A stretch of 64,000 nucleotides of DNA, taken from the NCBI GenBank assembly GCA_947172415.1, contig OX359196.1:6201901-6265900 (forward strand), given 5' to 3'. The notes below the pieces were generated by a model, which made no database searches, was not told the DNA's origin, and worked only from the letters and a program-made list of their open reading frames with translations. Position numbers and translations under genes: made by a program. Each line of letters opens with the position of its first letter. Position 1 is the stretch's first letter. Source of the DNA: Chondrosia reniformis (taxonomy: Eukaryota > Porifera > Demospongiae > Chondrillida > Chondrillidae). Below, piece after piece: positions 39,761 to 51,200 of the stretch.

Positions 39761-42700
39761 TTAAATAGGTGGAGCTGAAATATTGTCAAAACTGATTGAT
39801 TTTGAGATCTTTCTTAAATCTTTTGGTGCATTGGAGAGAAGGTTTGAATAGCTAAGGCTTGATTTAAGATCTGTCGTCTCACCCCATGGATCATTCAACT
39901 TCTCTCTTTGGAATGTACTGTTTGAAGCTGCAACATTAGCCTGAGATGTGGTACTAGGTGGCTTTGTGAACTTTACTGTTGTAAGCGGGTGCTTCTGAAG
40001 AACTCCAGTACCTAGCTGACTCCCAGATCCACCTTGCTCTGACTGCCCCTCGATGGTTATGATGTATTCATCATAAGGAAGACTCCAAGCTGAAGCAGCA
40101 GTATAGTCACTCTCCTGATTGTCATCAGAGTAAAGAACTGCAGCTGAGAGCAACGGTCTCAAAGGTGTGGCAGGTTCTATTGTGGCCACAGGAGGATCAG
40201 TGAATACTGAGGATGCAGAAGAAGGTTGAAAGCCGCTGGCCACTTGAGGCCCAATAGAGAGAGTGTGAGGTTGGGAGGATTGTGATGGTGGAGTGTATCT
40301 TGCTGTGTTGACATACAATGGATAGGAGTCACTAGAGTTGTTAGATGAATTTGGTTTCAGCTTATCAGGAGATACACGTACAGTTTCTTTGAAAGCTTCT
40401 TGTGTATTTTTGGTTTCTTGTTTCTTTTGTGTTTCTCTCAACTTCAACTCCCATTTGACTGATTGCATCAAAAGGCTGTGAATGCTGCGAGAAATTTCAG
40501 TGAAAGTGGGTCTATTTTCTCTATCTGGGTGCCAGCATTCCCTCCATAATTGGTACCTGCAAGCATAAACATGCAGAATGATTTACACTTACGCTGAATA
40601 GTTTGAAGTAAATGTACTAACATTTCATCAGTACAGTTTGGAGGTTTCCTCAGTCTCTCTCCATCCTCTAACAGAGGTAGCACATCACTGATGAACTGGT
40701 TACGATAAGGTTCCAAAAGTGTGAAAATCTCCCAAGCAGTTATACCAAATGACCACTAAATATATGATGGAAAGGAATTTGTAGGGTAAATATTTAGTGT
40801 ACGTATGTATAGTTATATAGCAGTTAAAGGACAAGTGATAGGCAGTTTATAAGACTATATACTGTATGTGGTGATCACTCATAATTCAGTACCACATCAG
40901 TCTTCTCAGAGAAGTAGTCTTTCTGAAGAGTTTCGATGTATGGAAGCACTTCAAAAGCCATCCATTTCCATTCATTCAACTGGTCAGCGGGAAGGGCATA
41001 GGTGCTGGCATTGTGAGGATTAGCAGCTGCTCCAAAGCCAGATATCTTTAGAGTCATGGAATGGTCCAGTCTGTACCACATGAGTGAGTAATATATAATG
41101 AGCAAGGTATTAGCAATAGTGTGCATGTTATATATATATATATATTGGAAATGCAATCTCAACTCTCAAGAAATTATAACTTTTGATAAAGCCGACAATA
41201 AAAGAATCCATATATGAAGCTTATAGGTACTGTATATATGTGCATGTAGGAATGTATTTGCAGTAACCAGTTAAACTTGGAAGTACATATATATATACAT
41301 GAACTGTACACTACTACAGTATATGAGGAACCAATGGAATTCACTGCATCTCAGGCTTGCTATGTAGAATTATAGTGAGGTGATCTAACACCTATATTGG
41401 AAAGGTCTATGGTATGTCAATTATTGAGGTACTTTACTCACAAACAATGTGAAGCTGAGAGATTGCGATGGACAGTTCCATTTGCTGCCAGGAATTCCAT
41501 ACCAAGGGAAGCCTGAAATATCAAATTTGTTCTAAGCAGGTCCTATATTGAAGCAAGAACAATGACACTTCTGAATAAGATGGAAGTTACATTTGTATGG
41601 TCTAACAGATAATCACAAATATGAGGATCTTGAAATCTGAGCTATAGAGATAAGGATTATATTAAAAAGAGAATTAGAACATGTAAAGCCCCAGACTGTT
41701 CGGGTTGCCATTTTATTCCAGTATTAATACATTACACATTTACACAGACCTTTCCTTTTGAGTTGTACTTAAGGAAATTCTTTACATCTCCATTGGTCAT
41801 GAAACTGTATACTATGTATATTGGCATCTCTCTCTGAATAGCTACTCCCATTGGTAGGAGTAGATGGGGATGGTTAAGATCAGCTACTTCAGCTATAGCC
41901 TTCACCATTCCAGCAGCATCACATTCAGTACTAACATCTATGTATGTATATATATATATATGTAAGTATACAAGATATGAAGTACTGTAGGTATAACATT
42001 GATTAGTATATGGTATACGTATACAATCAATCAATCCATCAAAGGCTTTTCTAGATATCAATCCTTTGCAGGAGGTATAGTCAGTACACATAACACATAC
42101 AGTTATTATAGACAGAATGTATTAGCTTCTATTACACTGTACGTAAAACTTATTAGTTAAAATTGTTGTGCCAAAAAAAACTAGAGAAATGCTAAATTTG
42201 AACTGTATAGAATAGCCAATAGGTTTAGTTCCCTATAGGCCTTTACTCTAAAGTAGATGCATAGCATGTAAGATTGATTATTCATGTGTGGATGTATATA
42301 TAAAAATATTTGAAATTGATGAATATATAAATAAGCTAACCATCTATGACTCGAACTGCAACTTTGATTGGTAGCTGTAGATTTCCACCTGTTAAATCTA
42401 ACAGTGTACCAGCATAGAGCTCACCAACAGTTCCTACGTATATAAAAGTGAATGCATCCATATATATACATATATAGTCCATACATGTATCATATATACT
42501 GCATGTATACACACCCTTTGCTATTATCTCATCCAATGTGATCTTTCTATGTTGGAGTACAAGTTGCTTTTTGTCCTGTAGAATTGTTTTGTAAGGTTCT
42601 GGGAGCTCGCTGTGGTTTACATAGTGACCTGCACAAGTACACAGGAAATAGCTAACAATGAAGTGATCATATTGCATATATACAATTATACTATAGGTAC

Positions 42701-43911
42701 ATATGTATATATGGGAGGAGCTATATTCACGTACAAAGTAGTATTGTGTATTGCTTAAAAATGTGATTGTACCTTGGAAACGTGTCTTCCTGAATTTTTG
42801 TAGAAACTTGGAAGATATGGATGACATGCGTGATCTCCTGTGAATGTAGATCACATATATGTTTATAAAGGTATAGATATGCACTGCATGGTAGGCAACA
42901 TAGAACATATCAATGCTGTAAAGATCCATACTCTGACATATGTAACTGAGATTTTATCACTAAAGGAATATTGAATTCGCTGAAACATTCCATTTCTTCA
43001 TAGATGCAGTAGCAATCTTAATGTGTTTATAGGATTTCCCAGTGGCCACATTATCAGGGCTATATTATGATATACACACATAGCTATTAATGTTGAGTTA
43101 CCTAATTAAATCAAACACCCTCAAAGGTACTATATATATAGATGCTGACTTACATTCGCTCTCTCATTAGTGTCTTGTAGCTGATATCCTTAATGCTGTC
43201 CAGGACCAGTTCTAAATCATCCATGGGGACTTCCCTTGGGACACAACAGTGATAAAAACAGCAACATCCACACACATTTATAATAATCAATCCCATGAGT
43301 AATGCAACGCTAGAATAGATGAGCAGAAATTTGCATTCCTTCAGCTCTACACAAAAAGACATAGACAGCAGCTAAGGCTATATTTATATGTACATAGCAC
43401 TGTACATGTGGTCACATGATCACATACGGTCCAGTTTACTGGATGATGAGTCATCAGAAGGGGTGCATAGGTCATCCATATCTAGGTATACACCACTGCA
43501 ATTATTGAGAAGACTTTTGTAGAGTTTTGCCTCACTGCAAGTACCATTTACATCAAGTGCTTCCAGGTACATCTGAAAGGTGCTGTTTGCACAGCTGCAG
43601 TATACTGTGTTATTAACAAACTGGTTGCTGGAGTCGTCACACAGAGGATATGCAGAGCTACAGAACCAAGCAGTGATCTCACTTGCGCAGTCACCTACCC
43701 TACTGGAGCTCTGAAGGCCAAGGAAGTTGTGGCATTCCAAATTGGTAGCATTATTCCTAGTAGAGACACATAATATTTGAAACTGAATTAGTATCTGTGT
43801 CATTTATTGCAATCAATTGCAAAAAGATAATTACGATGCAACTTACTCTACAGCGAGATTGAAAGTAGGAAGTGTTACTGCAACAATCACCACTGCCAAA
43901 ATTGTTCTCAT
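39761..43911 (-). CDS. Receptor tyrosine pseudokinase with Frizzled-type CRD
   Basis: About a dozen exons. The start at 43911 encodes a signal peptide (MRTILAVVIVAVTLPTFNLA). The ectodomain has C-x8-C-x6-C spacing (CASEITAWFCSSAYPLC), identical to the Frizzled cysteine-rich domain, plus further paired cysteines and N-glycosylation sites. A TM segment (SSVALLMGLIIINVCGCCC) follows. The kinase domain at 40.7-42.6 kb keeps the fold (WKWMAFEVLPY, TDVWSFGITAWEIFTLLEPY) but lacks catalytic residues. The VAIK lysine is Arg (KVAVRVI), the HRD catalytic loop reads HRNLSASHC with both Asp and the later Asn replaced, and DFG reads GFG (KISGFGAA). The C-terminal tail has several tyrosines (YPLYVNTARYTP, DYTAAS, YDEYII). 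Among animal RTKs, ROR and MuSK carry a Frizzled CRD, but neither matches this layout. It is probably a ligand-binding signalling scaffold. Exon borders are approximate. Confidence 0.8.
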
Positions 43912-44027
43912 TGCTAAATTTCACTCTCATCTCTTCACCTATACGGAGCTCTTTTATAAACAACAGAAAATGAAATTCATTAACATAGCACGTGACTTCC
44001 AGTACACGTGACGTATAAAAGGTGGGA

Positions 44028-44041
44028 ATCGTTATGGCAAC
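44028..44041. promoter_or_regulatory. Candidate RFX X-box overlapping the CCDC138 start codon
   Basis: ATCGTT-AT-GGCAAC fits RYYNYY-N(1-3)-RRNRAC, and its GTTATGGCAAC core is near the strict X-box half sites. The spacer AT and first G of the right half form the start ATG at 44034-44036, so transcription would have to begin very close by. The 122-bp gap to the divergent pseudokinase gene is the shared promoter. Confidence 0.45.
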
Positions 44042-45939
44042 TCTGGACGACTATCTTACACCCGATACTGCTAGGAATAAAGATCATTCTAATTATTACG
44101 TGAGCAGTAATTCTACACAATAAATTGTAATGATACTACACTAATAATTGCACCATGCAGGATGGGGAACGATTTTTACACTCAAAATCCTATTCATGTC
44201 CTGACGAAGCCGCTAATGCGGGTCTGACGGAAGAAGCAGTGTCACATATCTATCACGAGCTGGAATCCATTAGAAAGCAGGTTAAGGTAAAGGAAACCGC
44301 ACAACGCCGCTTGCTTCCGACTTAATTGAATGGAATAGAATAATGTGTTTTGTCCAGATATTTCAAGTTGATACAACATTAACCGAATAGGAACTGATAG
44401 TATTGCAATAACCTTTATCACTTTTAGAGACAATGAACTTAAAGTCTAGCAATTTACAGCTGCAGTACACTACTGTACATTAGGCATCCACATAGGCGAA
44501 GGAAAGGCATCTAGTAAGGGGGACAGTATACGTATATGGCTATAGGGATCATAATATATGACAGTATACATATATGAGTGTTGGCAATCATTTTGATCTG
44601 TAAGTAGTGCCCCTTGTGTCCCCATGTCTATAAAAGTGAGGAGGGTAGGCACTTGCCTCCTGCTTCTGTTGCCTATGACCCATGAAGAAACAATTGTAAT
44701 GCCTACTCATATATACGTATGTACATAACACATTCTGAGTTGTATGATTATTAAATATATAGCTAACTGATGATTCTTTAACTGTCAGCACAGTCTGTTG
44801 ATCACCTTACTTGATGAGGTGTTTCACGTGTTGTTTGAACTAATAAACATAGGAGGAGAATGCAAAGTTAAGTATACGTGAGACTCACATAATGAAACGG
44901 GAGAAACAAGTAAGAAACTTGACCCTTTCTAAGTATCTCTAAACCTCACCAAATGGGTGCAAAGTTAGGTCGTTGAGGTTGAACGTCTTCTGAGAGATGC
45001 ATATGAAACTCTGGTACAATATACAGAAGAGGAAATGTTCTTGAAGTGGCAGAAGTTTCAAGAGGTTGGCTAAATAGTCATTCTCATTTACAATAAATAT
45101 TGATTGATACCTCTATATATAGTCACTGTCTCTCTATTCATACCATATCTTGTTGTCATAGGAGGCATCGGAAGCCTCTCAGAGACTTGATAAGACCATG
45201 AAAGAGAGGGAGAGAGAGAACAAGAGATTAAAAGACTCTTTTGAAACCATTAGACAGCAAAACGAATCCTTAAAGAAACATGTATGAATGGGAAGATGTT
45301 GTTTTCTTTTTAAAGCTGATTTTGTTTTGACTTCCTAATTTACATATTTAAGAGTTCATTGAATGTTTTGTGGGAGGGTATAGGAGATATTTGGAGATAT
45401 ATATAAGAGATATAGACATAAGCAGACATCTCTATCTTGACAAAGTATACCTGGCTATTTATCTTTGACATTCAGGTAACATATTTGCAGCAGAAGAATG
45501 TACATTTAGAAGGACAGATAAGCCAGATACAAGGGAGACTTACAAATCTTCAGGTAATTTTTGATTATTCAATGTATTATGTATACATGTGAAAGATTTG
45601 TACATTTTACCAGCAGTTCCATTCAGTGTAAATTTTAATGATTTAAATGGTTGTGGTTTAATAATACTGATATATTGTGTTAGGTAATGTGATATAGTAT
45701 AGAAAATGTATATACCTCAAGGATTTATGTACACATATACATACTTACTGTATAATATGGCTACCACATATGTTGTCATGCGTACATAATTGTCACATAA
45801 CCATGAAGTCTCTTATCTGCTAATTTAGAGACTACAGAAAAAGGTAGATAAAGAATCCCAGTCTTGTCAGCCACCCTCCGTATTACAGCACCCTTCCTTA
45901 CATAGTGAACAGAAGCAAGCTGTAAGTCCATATAGCTAA
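44034..45939 (+). CDS. CCDC138: CCDC138 homologue, apparently C-terminally truncated
   Basis: Exons encode MATLDDYLTPDTARNKDHSN, then SYSCPDEAANAGLTEEAVSH continuing IYHELESIRKQ. After a long intron come VEVERLLRDAYETLVQYTEE (about 44973-45062), DKTMKERERENKRLKDSFET continuing IRQQNESLKKH (about 45163-45281), YLQQKNVHLEGQISQIQGRL (about 45477-45554) and RLQKKVDKESQSCQP (about 45829-45921). This matches the order in CCDC138 (IYDEL, then EKNKETKRLRSSFDALKELN). CCDC138 is a centriolar-satellite and ciliary protein. In vertebrates a long helical C-terminal half follows. Here no such exons occur before the receptor cluster, and reading on gives a stop at 45937-45939. It is either a truncated gene at a rearrangement border or a genuinely short form. 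The 3' end is uncertain. Confidence 0.65.
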
Positions 45940-46124
45940 TGATAAGTATAACAAGTATCAGAAAATCAGAAAGTAGTTTTAATATATTATAGTGATTTAC
46001 ATGTATATATGCATATTAGTTAGACTTAGTGATAGATTTGCTGTGTGTACACAATTTAAGGGAAAATTTTCAATGAAAGTGTTCTACTTCTATGCATTGT
46101 CTATAATTGTGTCTTCAGTTTTCA

Positions 46125-47115
46125 TTAGTTTTCATTGACAATTGAATGATTTTCATTCAACCAGGTACCTTCACTTTCTCCCAGTGGTGAAGCCTTTAAG
46201 GAGCCAGCTGTATTAACATGCTGAGCACGTGAAATGGTATCTTCTTTGGAAATACTCTGTTGAATCACCTCCAGTTCATTAAAGTTCATGTAAACAGGTA
46301 GAGGTCCCTCTACTGTCTTGGTCACATGTTGGTCTTGTTGTTGGGTCATATCCACTTCTCTTTCTTCTTCAGGCTGTTCCTTAATTGACTCGAGTACAGT
46401 TGTTTCCTTGTTCTTACATTTCTCAGTACCTGAGCCACTTTCATTTAGAATTTCATCATATTCTTCAGTTTTACTTGATTCGGTTACACTCATGTCCTCC
46501 TGGGCTTCTGTTATGTTGATGTAGCGCTTGCCATCTAGGGTCTCTTCCTTCTCTCTTTCCCCTACGGCTGAATATAAGACTGCATAGGTGCTGGTACAGG
46601 TCCTGTTTGTATCCTGATCGACTGCACTATCCATACTCAGGCCCTCGACCCTTGATTGTCGTACTGATGCATACTGGTGATCCATCAGCTCACTGGGGTT
46701 ACAGTAGGGATGAGTATTAGGGTTGTTTCCTCTCCTCCGTCTCCTCCTTTTACAAACTATCCATGTCAGCAGTATTATGTGTACCCCAACACATGTCAGC
46801 AGCCCAAAGAAGGCAGCAGTACCAGTTGGGAGGGCTATTATCAGTATGTCTATTGGGAATGTATATGTTGGTGAGGGGGTAGATGTAGGGGATGATGTTG
46901 GGTTAGAACTTGAAATAGATGATCCAAAGCCTTCAAACAAATAGTAACCAATTACATATCACTTACAGTACAATTATATAACATACACGTAACCTACTCA
47001 TTACAGAAGACATACTCTCATTCATGGGAATTGTAGTGCTATTGCTTCTGCAACAATTACTAAGGGTTAAAAGAATTGCCCCCAATCGCACCACTCCCAT
47101 AAACACTTCTGTCAT
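46125..47115 (-). CDS. R1: short-stalk transmembrane protein with tyrosine-motif tail
   Basis: Two exons. Exon 1 (47115 to about 46996) encodes a signal peptide (MTEVFMGVVRLGAILLTLSN) and a short Ser/Thr-rich start. It ends in phase 1 at A|GTAGGT. Exon 2 (about 46931-46125) continues the Ser/Thr/Pro stalk (SSISSSNPTSSPTSTPSP), a TM segment (ALPTGTAAFFGLLTCVGVHI), a basic stop-transfer KRRRRRR and a tail of about 200 residues. The tail carries YASV, TYAVL, YSAV, YINI, YDEI and YMNF. YAVL resembles an ITIM core; YINI and YMNF fit YxN-type SH2 sites. No folded ectodomain is present. The family was not recognised. A 5' copy truncated in the tail (R2) lies at 54415-54777. The stop lies 185 bp past the CCDC138 stop on the other strand. 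Both exons are open and free of breaks. Confidence 0.75.
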
Positions 47116-47721
47116 TCTTCTCTTCTAAAGGAGATATTGGGATCCTATCAGTCCCTATATATTTAAAGGTATATATTAAGTCTTATGTCTATATTGACTT
47201 TCTATAACTATTGTTGCTTTGTTACCATCTAAATAAGAATATCCAGTTATAGTTTCATAATTCTACTTTGCAGACATCAAGTGGTAGAAAGGCAGGTCAT
47301 CAACTAAAAGCACACACCCACCATGTGAGTTATGGCAATATGGCAGACTTCAACTGAAATCATATGCACATGCATTACGTACATATATTAGCAAGTAAAT
47401 TACATACCTAATTCCACTGTAGATGGCGACATCTGAGATGTATTTATACATGAATGTATATCCTTGTATCATTCATATATTGGAGGATTAATGCTTTACC
47501 TAAGTGCTTTAATAACTAAATAATGTACAATTAGTTATCTTAGTGTCTGTTCCACAAATTAACAACTTACAAGTGATGAAATGAGGTTCACTGTAATCAG
47601 CTAGTAACTCTCAGATACCTCTTTGGTGTTAACTATAATAAAGCACAAAGACCTCTTTCCATGAGATCTCCTCAAATGATACTACTTCTAGAAATGTGTG
47701 AATATACTGTACATGAATACG

Positions 47722-47930
47722 TACATACTATAGCTTTGATCGGCTAGCAATAAGACCTTGATGTATACACGTACATACTTAAGCTTTGATCGGCTAGTTT
47801 TACGACCTTGATGTATACACGTACATACTTAAGCTTTGATCGGCTAGTTTTACGACCTTGATGTATACACGTACATACTTAAGCTTTGATCGGCTAGTTT
47901 TACGACCTTGATGTATAAGCTACTTTTGTA
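47722..47930. repeat. 50-bp tandem repeat downstream of A1, four copies
   Basis: The unit contains AGCTTTGATCGGCTAG followed by ACGACCTTGATGTATACACG. Unit starts are at 47731, 47781, 47831 and 47881; the first is slightly diverged. The rest of the 1.18-kb gap between R1 and A1 (47116-48291) holds no gene that I could see. Confidence 0.95.
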
Positions 47931-48291
47931 CTTTGACAAATCTAAAATGACTGATTTATCAAACATGCAGACCTATTTTTTACCAAAAAAGTGATACACA
48001 TGTATGTACGTATATAGAAATCATAAGTTCATATACGTATGTATGTATATGAGACTAGGCACTAAATATAACTCTGTCAGTTGTACCCTATACAGTATGA
48101 ATTTAAAGGTGTAGGTATATAATAATATTTGCTCATAATATATATGTACCAGGTATACAAAACTAACTTGTTCAGGAAAACATCTAAAGAGCTTAGTGTT
48201 ACAATTTATACACTGTGTAATATTATATACATTCTGTTCTACAAAAGTGTCTAATACGTCTGTTCAAATACAAAGTAAGGAATGATTTAGT

Positions 48292-51200
48292 TTAGAAGTC
48301 AACTGCGTCATATCCAAAATCAAAGTTTGGTTCACTCTTAGGAGCAGTCTCTTTCCCCTTCACTTCAGGCTCAGTATATATCTCATCATTGTTAGAAATG
48401 GGTTGTACATCATCTTCAATAGTCTCGTAGGGATGTTCCTTGCGAGCGAAGGCTCTTGGCTCCTGTGGTTTTCCACTAGTCTTAGCGTCAGAGACTGGTA
48501 CAACAGAAATCTTATTTGCACTGTCTGAGCCATCTATTGTTTCATAAAGTGAGTCCATCTTGCTATGCAATGTCTCCTCCTTGTGGAGCATCTCAGGATC
48601 AAAGGGAGGTACCTGTGGGGCTGTGCATTCATAGGTTGGGTCTGTTGGTGCTCCAGTACTACCGAAAAGAGAATCTTCAGCGTCCTGTTTTAGAGTCTTG
48701 CTTGTCTTTGCTGTCATGTCTGGTGCTGTATAAAGTATCTCTGGGTCAAAGGAGGGTACTTGAGGAGTCACGCCCTCATAATCCGGATCATTTTCATGTT
48801 GATCAATGCTTTCTTCCTTTGTTACAGTAGTAGGATTTTGGCTTTTCTGTGTCTTTGCTGACATGTCTGGTGCTGTATAAAGTATCTCTGGGTCAAAGGA
48901 GGGTACTTGAGGAGTCACGCCCTCATAATCCGGATCATTTTCATGTTGATCAATGCTTTCTTCCTTTGTTACAGTAGTAGGATTTTGGCTTTTTTGTGTC
49001 TTTGCTGTCATGTCTGGTGCAGTATAAAGTATCTCTGTATCAACGGGGGGCTCTTGAGGAGCCAGGTCTGCTGTGTTGTAAGTAGGTTCTGTTGGCTGTT
49101 GAGCCTTCTGTGTCTTGTCTGGTGCTGTGTACAGTGCATCAGGAGTGAGTGGAGGTAGTGAAGGCGGATCATCTGCTGTGTCATATATTGTGTTATCCAC
49201 ACCTTCACACAATCCCTTTCCATTTCTCTGCTTGTCAGGCTTAGTGTACAACACCTCAGAAGTGATTACGGCAGCTCCTCCGACCTTATCACGTGGTGTA
49301 GTCTTGTTTGGCTGACTGTACAGATCCTTTTGATCCTCTTTCAAGCTACTATTAACTACACTGTATTCTCCATCCAGCTGTTCAGGCCCAGGAACCTCAG
49401 TGGTGTTGTGAATTCTACTGTAACCAGATGAGCTAGTGGGTGGTGGAGGGAGTACAGCATCATTGGATATGTATTCATACTCAGCCTGTCCTTTGTCATT
49501 TGAAGGTGGACTTGTCTGGTTGGCATCTTTGATAGTGGAATACTCATTAGATGTGTCTCCCTTCTCGGCTATAGTCTGGTAACCTGCATCATCTTGAGAT
49601 GATAGTGGTTTTGTTGGAGATTTAGATATAGCAGCATATTCAGAGCCAGTGTGGTTTTCAGCATGTTCATTTTCAACTGTAACACCAGGTCCTTCCTCGT
49701 TTGTATGAAAGTCAACTGTTTTCTCAATTTTACTTTCTACATTATTATTTTCAACGAGTTGAGTCTTGTCGTCCTTCTTCCCCTCAGTATAGATATACTG
49801 TCCATCTTCTCCTCTTCCTGAGACATATCCAACAGAAGCAGAGTAATAGGTTTCATCTTTAGTCTTCCTTCTCTTTGTTCTTATCACCATGCAAACCACA
49901 AGTATTAGTATTACTAGTACCAGGAGCACTAACAGTACTGCACCTCCAACTGATGCACCTATGATGATGACTGTGGTATCTGCAAGGGGATAGAAATGGG
50001 CGTATTTACTGTAGGATGAATCATTGTACAATATATACCTAGGTGTATTTAACTGTTAGCAATTTTGTAGTAAAACTCATATATAGTGAGTTTTTACTAC
50101 AAGGATTAATATAGATTGCTTTAAAGATTTACTTAATCTTGTAGATATAATAAGGTATTATTGAGAACATGAACATGTGTATTTCTGTGTTTACACACAT
50201 ACATACCTGTAGTACTTGATTGTGGTATACTGATAGTATTAGATGTTGATAGTTCTGTGATTAAAGAGAATGAAGACTGTGACAATGACATATAGAAAGC
50301 AGTAGTGGATAAATGAAAGTACGTATGTACAGTACATATACGTACGTATAGGTATAAATGGTATGACATACAGTACATAGATGGTGTATAAAACTGATGA
50401 ATTCTCAGTTAATAAACTAAAGGCTTTAATCTTAGATCAAATAGTTGTATGAAAATAGTATTTTAGCTTTTAGCTGTATATTTCTCATATTTATGTGTAA
50501 TATATACATATGTATTATTTGTAACTGATGACTGTGTTGTCTGAAAGAGTATAAGATAGCCAAATAAAAGACAATTTGGATTATATGAACAGAACAAATA
50601 CACATACTGTATATACCTGCAGTGTCCTGAAGTGTACTAACAAAATTTGTAGTAACTGCAGGAGATTGCAATATTTCTATAAAAACATAAGTATTCAAAT
50701 AAAAAGCGGTGTTTATACTGTATACATACATATCTATACGTACATGTGTTATGTACGTAGTAGTGTTGGTTCACATTTATCTTTACTACTTGCTTGTGGT
50801 AAACAACTAGTGGTAGTACCTATTGGTTCTATTAAACATACGTATGTCAATATCATGCTAAGATTGTAACATTTATCACAGCAGCTATTCATTTGGTTAT
50901 TGTGTAGCCAATAGCCTATGAATATACTCATGTATCTGTACCTGTATTACGTGATGGTTGAACACCAGTTGTAACTGTAAGAGATACGTAAAGCTGAGTT
51001 TATAATAATAAATGTAATCATGCAGACCTGTAACATTTATGTACTACTATTGTGGAAATGCTGTACAATATACTTTTGATATTTGTAGCCAGTTTATATA
51101 TATGTATGTATGCATATGAATATATACGTACCTATAATTACTACAGATGTTGGTGTTATCTCTTTGGGACATGAATCTGTAGGAAAAAGTTTAAAATGTA

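Noticed and set aside
46120..46143. A last CCDC138 exon encoding FSLVFIDN
   Set aside because: It would overlap the R1 coding end on the other strand and has no similarity to CCDC138.
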